The notes beneath the pieces were generated by a model that searched no databases, had not been told where the DNA came from, and saw only the letters and a list, made by a program, of their open reading frames with translations. Below are positions 32,437 through 36,363 of a stretch of 36,363 bases of DNA, one piece after another. The stretch comes from Lentisphaeria bacterium UBA4640 (lineage in GTDB: Bacteria; Verrucomicrobiota; Lentisphaeria; Victivallales; UBA1829). Each line of letters begins with the position of its first letter. Within the stretch, counting starts at the first letter, position 1. Position numbers and translations under genes: made by a program. Location: positions 183 through 36,545 of the forward strand of contig DHMO01000048.1 of NCBI GenBank assembly GCA_002405835.1. The letters run 5' to 3'.

Positions 32437-33951
32437 ATGAACCCGCGTATTGTTTCCGCTCTTCTCCTCCCGTGTGCATGCTCTGTGCTTTTGGCAGGCT
32501 GCTCGTCGGTGATTAATTCACATCGCCAGAAAGCGTCGATGATGGAGTCTTTTGAGGAGGGAAATTCTTCAGCGGTTATGGATGAGATCGGTTACAAATT
32601 GCGGGAGCCGGCGTTTTACAACTCTTCTGTTGTAAATTCCGGAGATGAGGTTATGTGGCGTCTGGAAGCGGGAAGCATGAATTTTTATACGGGAAATTTT
32701 GCAGAGAGCGTGGCGCAGTTCAAACAGGCGGAAGCTCTGATTGCGGATTACGACGACCGGGCGAAAATCAGCCTCCGTGACGGAGGTGAGGAGCTCGGGA
32801 GCTCTTTCACAAATATGAATATTCTTCCGTATCGCGGTTTCTGCCGGGACCGTATCGCTTTGAATATTTATAAATCGCTGGCGTACCTGGGGATGAACGA
32901 CGAATCCGCTTTCCGTGCCCAACTGCGCCGTCTGCGCAGGGAACAGAAGAAGGTGCAGGAGGATTACCGGGTGTTTTTTGAGTCGGAAAATGCCGAGGTG
33001 AAAGCCGCAAGAGAGGCAAGTCCGGAAGCTGCGGAGAAAGCCGACAAAGCGGCCGCTTCCGAAGAACAGCTTGAAAACGACCCGCAGAATGAAGAGTTCT
33101 CCACCGCCATGAAAGAGGTCCGGAAGATTGCGCACAAAGGCTATGGCGGATTCCTCAATCCGGCAGCAATCTATCTTTCCGGTCTCGGATCTCTCCGCGA
33201 TGAGAGCTACGACAATGCGCGGATCGACTTCAAGCGTCTTTATGAGGCCATGCCGCAGAATGCGGAGTTTCAGCGGTACTATGTTGCGGCTCTTCATCTT
33301 GCCGGACGCAGGATTCCTCGTGAACTGAAACATGTAAAACCGTTTGATTTTCCGCTGGACCGGGATTGCGTGTATGTCCTTTTTGCAAATGGGAGAGGTG
33401 CGGCATTCCGTCAGATTGCCGTCTATTTCCCGTTCATGACTGCATGGCCGATGTGCGAGTTCTATCCGGCTCCGTTTGATAATTTTTCGGTTGAGGCGGA
33501 CGGCGGAAAACATTCGTCCGTGCTTCTTGCAGATATGGACGGTATTCTGGCGCAGGAGTTTCAGGAGCGGCTTCCCGGAATGATAACGCGGATTGTCCTG
33601 AGCACGCTGATCAAGGAAGGCGCTTATTATGGCGGTCTGGTGGCAATCTGGAATGCGGATATGAATCCGGTCGCGAAGTTTTTTGTTTTGTGTGCAGTCG
33701 CCGTCGGCGGAGCCGGATACCGGGTTGCGATGAATACGGCGGATACACGCAGCTGGGAGACTCTTCCGAAAGAGTTTCAGTTGACCCAGTTCCCGATGCC
33801 GGAGGATCGGAAGTTGAAAATTTATTCCGGGAAAGGTGACCTGCTGAACACTGTGGAAATTCCGCCGGATGCCAAATCCGCAGTGGTGTTTGTCAGTGTT
33901 CCCGGACCGCGGAACAGTACTGCTTTTGTGCTTCCAATGAGAATGAGATAA
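32437..33951 (+). CDS. COG3014-type lipoprotein
   Basis: The 504-residue protein is a lipoprotein with lipobox LLAGC (C22). It has TPR-like helices in the first half (MNFYTGNFAESVAQFKQAEALI; the Glu/Ala-rich linker EAAEKADKAAASEEQLEN; then SYDNARIDFKRLYEAMP), and a mixed alpha/beta C-terminal half with a hydrophobic stretch near 410-425 and VVFVSVPGPRNSTAF at the end. In Vibrio and Shewanella a COG3014 gene is found next to ycfL and lpoB, as here. Its molecular role is not known. The ribosome site is GGAG, and the gap after the preceding gene is 15 bases. Confidence 0.75.
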   Translation: MNPRIVSALLLPCACSVLLAGCSSVINSHRQKASMMESFEEGNSSAVMDEIGYKLREPAFYNSSVVNSGDEVMWRLEAGSMNFYTGNFAESVAQFKQAEALIADYDDRAKISLRDGGEELGSSFTNMNILPYRGFCRDRIALNIYKSLAYLGMNDESAFRAQLRRLRREQKKVQEDYRVFFESENAEVKAAREASPEAAEKADKAAASEEQLENDPQNEEFSTAMKEVRKIAHKGYGGFLNPAAIYLSGLGSLRDESYDNARIDFKRLYEAMPQNAEFQRYYVAALHLAGRRIPRELKHVKPFDFPLDRDCVYVLFANGRGAAFRQIAVYFPFMTAWPMCEFYPAPFDNFSVEADGGKHSSVLLADMDGILAQEFQERLPGMITRIVLSTLIKEGAYYGGLVAIWNADMNPVAKFFVLCAVAVGGAGYRVAMNTADTRSWETLPKEFQLTQFPMPEDRKLKIYSGKGDLLNTVEIPPDAKSAVVFVSVPGPRNSTAFVLPMRMR

Positions 33952-33967
33952 GAGGAGAACGGACAGA

Positions 33968-34423
33968 ATGAAAATGGCTCATCTTTTTCCCGGAGCGGCG
34001 GTGCTGCTGGTCCTTGCCGGCTGTCAGAATACCGTCAATACAATAGAAAATGCGGACAAGACGATGACTCCGAATACGATAACGGATACGCGTTTTGTGA
34101 CGGATGGTTTTCTGAAGGACCGCCTGGCGTTGAAAAAGATAGATGTTTCCGCAACATCTGACGGCTTTATGCGTGTTCAGCTGGAGGCGGTCAATCTGCG
34201 GGTTGGCGCTTTTGCCCAGACCTGGAGCGGGCTGAAAGGAGACAACCCGTATAAGATCCGTTACAAATTCACCTGGTTTACGCAGGATGGCATGGCTGTC
34301 AGCACTTTGCTTTCCGACTGGCAGGATGCGACGGTGATTCCGGGAGAGACCGTTTATCTTCAGTCGGTCGCTCCATCGAAGGATTGCCGGGATTTCAAGA
34401 TCAGTCTGAAAGAAGTGAAATAA
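33968..34423 (+). CDS. ycfL: YcfL-type (DUF1425) lipoprotein
   Basis: The 151-residue lipoprotein (lipobox LVLAGC, C19) matches YcfL/DUF1425. The region YKIRYKFTWFTQDGMAV corresponds to the family's strand pair with W and Q/D-G, followed by the SDWQDATVIPGETVYLQSVAPS block that precedes the C-terminal strand. The chain forms a small beta-sandwich. It is expected at the inner face of the outer membrane or free on a lipid anchor in the periplasm. In E. coli ycfL lies directly before lpoB. The start is preceded by GAGGAG. Confidence 0.82.
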   Translation: MKMAHLFPGAAVLLVLAGCQNTVNTIENADKTMTPNTITDTRFVTDGFLKDRLALKKIDVSATSDGFMRVQLEAVNLRVGAFAQTWSGLKGDNPYKIRYKFTWFTQDGMAVSTLLSDWQDATVIPGETVYLQSVAPSKDCRDFKISLKEVK

Positions 34424-34442
34424 ACAGAAGAGGAACAGAATT

Positions 34443-35081
34443 ATGAAAGGTAAAATGATTTTCGGTGCGGCTGCATTCATGATGCTGCTTTCGGGATGCG
34501 GAACGACGACAACCGTTTATGATCCTTCAACGGTGAAAACAGGTATTCGGCAGGAAGGAGTTGTTTCCAGCGAGGAGTTCCGGGAAGTCGCGATTGCCGC
34601 AGTGAAGGGGGCTATGACAAACGGAAAATTTTTAGCATTTCTCCGCAAATACAAGAAAGAAAAGAATGATCCGGACGCTATACCGGTATTGAAGCTTGAT
34701 CGTGTGGTCAATGATACGGACGATCCGGATCTGAATGTTTCTGAGATGACAGACATGCTGAATGAAGAGCTTTTGAATGCGGGGCGTGTTGATGTGACTT
34801 TAGCGGAGGGATCGGGGCGTACGCAAGCGATAGCCGCTTCCCGTGATCTGGAGGATGATGAGAATTTTGATCAGCAGACGGTAGTAAAGCGTGGCACTCT
34901 GCAGGCAGCCCGTCTGGTTCTGCGTCCGAAAGTCATCACGAATGAGGTCCGTGACGGCCGCCGCAAAGCCGTTACACGAACATTCGTTATGGAGCTTGCG
35001 GATTTGCGGACCGGTCTGGTTATGTGGAAATTTACAAAACAGCTTGGATTCATAAAAGAACAGAGAATCGTGGGCTGGTAA
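34443..35081 (+). CDS. lpoB: LpoB-type penicillin-binding-protein activator lipoprotein
   Basis: The 212-residue lipoprotein (lipobox LLSGC, C19) fits LpoB/COG3417. In E. coli LpoB spans from the outer membrane to activate the peptidoglycan synthase PBP1B. The family core begins at EEFREVAIAAVKGAM, then AIPVLKLDRVVNDTDDPDLN, the LNEELLNAGRVDVTLAEGS loop, and the LVLRPKVITNEVRDGRRKAVTRTFVMELADLRTG strands (partial quotation: key residues L, V, R, T). Final MWKFTKQLGFIKEQ is the usual end. It closes the operon, 19 bases after ycfL, and is followed by a strong terminator. Which PBP it could act on is not visible. Confidence 0.85.
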   Translation: MKGKMIFGAAAFMMLLSGCGTTTTVYDPSTVKTGIRQEGVVSSEEFREVAIAAVKGAMTNGKFLAFLRKYKKEKNDPDAIPVLKLDRVVNDTDDPDLNVSEMTDMLNEELLNAGRVDVTLAEGSGRTQAIAASRDLEDDENFDQQTVVKRGTLQAARLVLRPKVITNEVRDGRRKAVTRTFVMELADLRTGLVMWKFTKQLGFIKEQRIVGW

Positions 35082-35084
35082 TAT

Positions 35085-35121
35085 AAGAGCGGTTTCTTGC
35101 TGTTTGGAAACCGCTCTTTTT
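35085..35121 (+). terminator. Strong terminator of the sigma-LpoB operon
   Basis: Twelve-base arms (35085-35096 and 35107-35118) around a 10-base loop are followed by TTTTT. It lies between the lpoB stop and the convergent repeat-protein stop and may serve both directions, although the T-run is only on the plus strand. Confidence 0.9.
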
Positions 35122-35126
35122 GCGAG

Positions 35127-36363
35127 TTATAAATTTTCGAGTAATCCATTTTGAGCAATGCATTCTATTAAAGCTTTACCAGAAGGTCCTGATACCGGAA
35201 TACTGCGTTGCTTTGCCAATTCAAGCACAGATCTATTGAATGTTGCTTCCCGTTCTTTTTCACCATTGGACAGAAGAAAAAGGAATGGAATTCCATTTTC
35301 ATGCAGAATATCGGCAAGCATACGAATCGTGTTTTCAAAACCGGAGACGGAAATCCCGTCTTCTGCAAATTTATGAGCAATACAAACCAGGACCAATGAT
35401 GGTCTGACAGCCGTGATTTGTGTCAGCTGCTTTTTCAAGGAACTGATGCCTTCAATGTGTTGAAATGATGTTGCAATAGAAGGATATTTTTTTTCGAGCG
35501 CAGCTCGTTCATCCTTGATTTCAGCCGTAGAAGCACTCAACAGAATGATTCCTCCGCGTTTTAACGGGTCTGAACGTTCGGAGGTCTCTTCTTCTGAAGC
35601 CAATGTTTGAACAGGCTGCTTTTGCATAAATTGAGGTGCAGTCGCTTGCTTTACAGGAACCTCAGCTGTATATGTTTTTTCTTCATTCAGCGGCTTAGGA
35701 GTTCTGGAAACCAGAAAGATGAGTGAAGCGCCTGATAATAGAATACAGCAGATTCCTCCTGTAACAGCCGCTAAAACAAGCTTTTCCCTGACATTTGGAT
35801 TCAATGCTTTTTCAGACTGTTTTTCATCAGTGAAACTTCCTGTCTCTGCTTCAGAAACTTCCTGTTCTTTCACCTCCCGTGGAGAGTCATATTCCTGTTC
35901 CGGTAAAACTGATATAGAGTTTTCTGAATGCGGAGGTGTTGTATCAGTGTTCGCCAAAACTGCTGCAGGCGATATTGCTATGTTCTTCTCTGAAGTCGTA
36001 TCAGTATATTTAGGAAATTCTGTCGGTAAAGTTACTTCGATTTTTTTTTGTTCAGGCATGACAGGAGATTCAACGTCCTGAGGGGAGCCTGTTGGCTGGG
36101 TTGTGATTTCTGTATATCCTGGAGCCTCTGTCGGTAAAGTAATCTCTATTCCGGTTCGTTTAAGTATTGGAATAGATTTTTCAATAATATTCGATGAGTC
36201 TGCAAGAAGAGTTTTTACGATATTCTCCTGATCCGCAGTTGGTAAAGTCATATCAATCTGTTTTGAATTTTCTACAGTAGAAGTCGCTTCAATATTATTA
36301 AGTATTGGAATAGATTTTTCAATAATATTCGTTGAGTCTATAAGAAGAGTTTTTACGATATTC
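35127..36363 (-). CDS. Repeat-bearing single-pass membrane protein, SGNH-like C-terminus (partial)
   Basis: The frame runs from the stop at 35127 through the right edge; the 5' end is outside. An internal Met at 36251 is not the true start since the frame is open on both sides. Taking that Met as 1, TLPT blocks begin at 2, 38 and 74, exactly 36 residues apart. A NIVKTLL...NIIEKSIPIL unit also occurs twice, 46 residues apart. A membrane helix lies at about 158-181. A C-terminal domain follows from about 228 (GGIILLSASTAEI, PSLVLVCIAHKF, GIPFLFLLSNGE, SIPVSGPSGKALIE). The alternation resembles SGNH esterases, but GDS and GxND motifs are missing. Codons are AT-rich, unlike the rest of the window. 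I do not recognise its function. Confidence 0.75.
   Translation of the reverse strand, partial: NIVKTLLIDSTNIIEKSIPILNNIEATSTVENSKQIDMTLPTADQENIVKTLLADSSNIIEKSIPILKRTGIEITLPTEAPGYTEITTQPTGSPQDVESPVMPEQKKIEVTLPTEFPKYTDTTSEKNIAISPAAVLANTDTTPPHSENSISVLPEQEYDSPREVKEQEVSEAETGSFTDEKQSEKALNPNVREKLVLAAVTGGICCILLSGASLIFLVSRTPKPLNEEKTYTAEVPVKQATAPQFMQKQPVQTLASEEETSERSDPLKRGGIILLSASTAEIKDERAALEKKYPSIATSFQHIEGISSLKKQLTQITAVRPSLVLVCIAHKFAEDGISVSGFENTIRMLADILHENGIPFLFLLSNGEKEREATFNRSVLELAKQRSIPVSGPSGKALIECIAQNGLLENL
36161..36225 (-). repeat. Direct repeat copy 1 inside the partial repeat gene
   Basis: This 65-base unit matches the copy at 36299-36363 in 62 positions, 138 bases (46 codons) apart and in the same frame. 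Near identity suggests recent duplication or recombination. Confidence 0.9.
36299..36363 (-). repeat. Direct repeat copy 2, reaching the window edge
   Basis: Second copy of the 65-base unit. It ends at the window boundary, so more copies may follow outside. Confidence 0.9.

Noticed and set aside
1..36363. CRISPR array, tRNA or rRNA genes, transposons and prophage.
   Set aside because: No regularly spaced repeats of suitable size, cloverleaf, rRNA signature, transposase or phage structural gene was found by reading. The tandem repeats at the right edge are in a coding frame.

Overview
The window looks like chromosome of a Gram-negative bacterium, most plausibly a Lentisphaerota (Victivallis-like) or other PVC-group member. 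This rests on a heptose-kinase gene (LPS core), a TolQ/TolR/TolA set, an ECF sigma factor of the style common in Planctomycetes and Lentisphaerota, and Bacteroidetes/PVC-like carbohydrate enzymes. The taxonomy is an inference from gene style; there is no rRNA gene here to confirm it. I found no tRNA, rRNA, CRISPR array, insertion sequence or integrase.

Layout. (1) 44-7976, all leftward: one tightly packed operon of ROK sugar kinase, a small membrane-anchored coiled-coil protein, heptose-7-phosphate kinase, endonuclease III, a DUF374 acyltransferase, CinA, Aat, a GT39-like membrane glycosyltransferase and endonuclease IV. Many genes are joined by 4-base start/stop overlaps. (2) 8117-12637, rightward: TolQ with a very unusual Pro/Gln-rich tail, TolR, a TolA/TonB-like protein, and a membrane-anchored family 5 solute-binding protein. 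(3) 12641-15012: divergent LysR regulator and MATE exporter. (4) 15023-18490: leftward sugar-acid operon (DgoA-type aldolase, galactonate-dehydratase-like enzyme, SDR) with a divergent PocR-AraC regulator. (5) 18555-20227: fabD-fabG, closed by a long perfect hairpin. (6) 20381-24441: a DUF4886/SGNH protein, then a sugar module of an MFS transporter divergent from a PfkB kinase and an AraC regulator. (7) 24528-28884, leftward: two-domain class II aldolase, CBS-domain family II pyrophosphatase and an AI-2E family membrane protein.

From about 28.9 kb the character changes. A 561-base AT-rich non-coding stretch with palindromic repeats precedes a rightward seven-gene operon (29446-35081): ECF sigma factor, small zinc-finger anti-sigma candidate, a CsgG-like protein with a PEGA domain, a tandem CsgG/LpoB-like protein, a COG3014-type lipoprotein, a YcfL-type lipoprotein and an LpoB-type lipoprotein. 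A strong terminator ends it. This looks like a sigma-controlled outer-envelope module and is the best candidate for an undescribed system in the window. Convergent to it, and running off the right edge, is an AT-rich gene for a repeat-bearing single-pass membrane protein with a possible degenerate SGNH-like C-terminal domain.

Several starts were moved downstream of the longest open frame because the family N-terminus, a Shine-Dalgarno sequence or a promoter inside the extension required it. These choices are stated in the entries.
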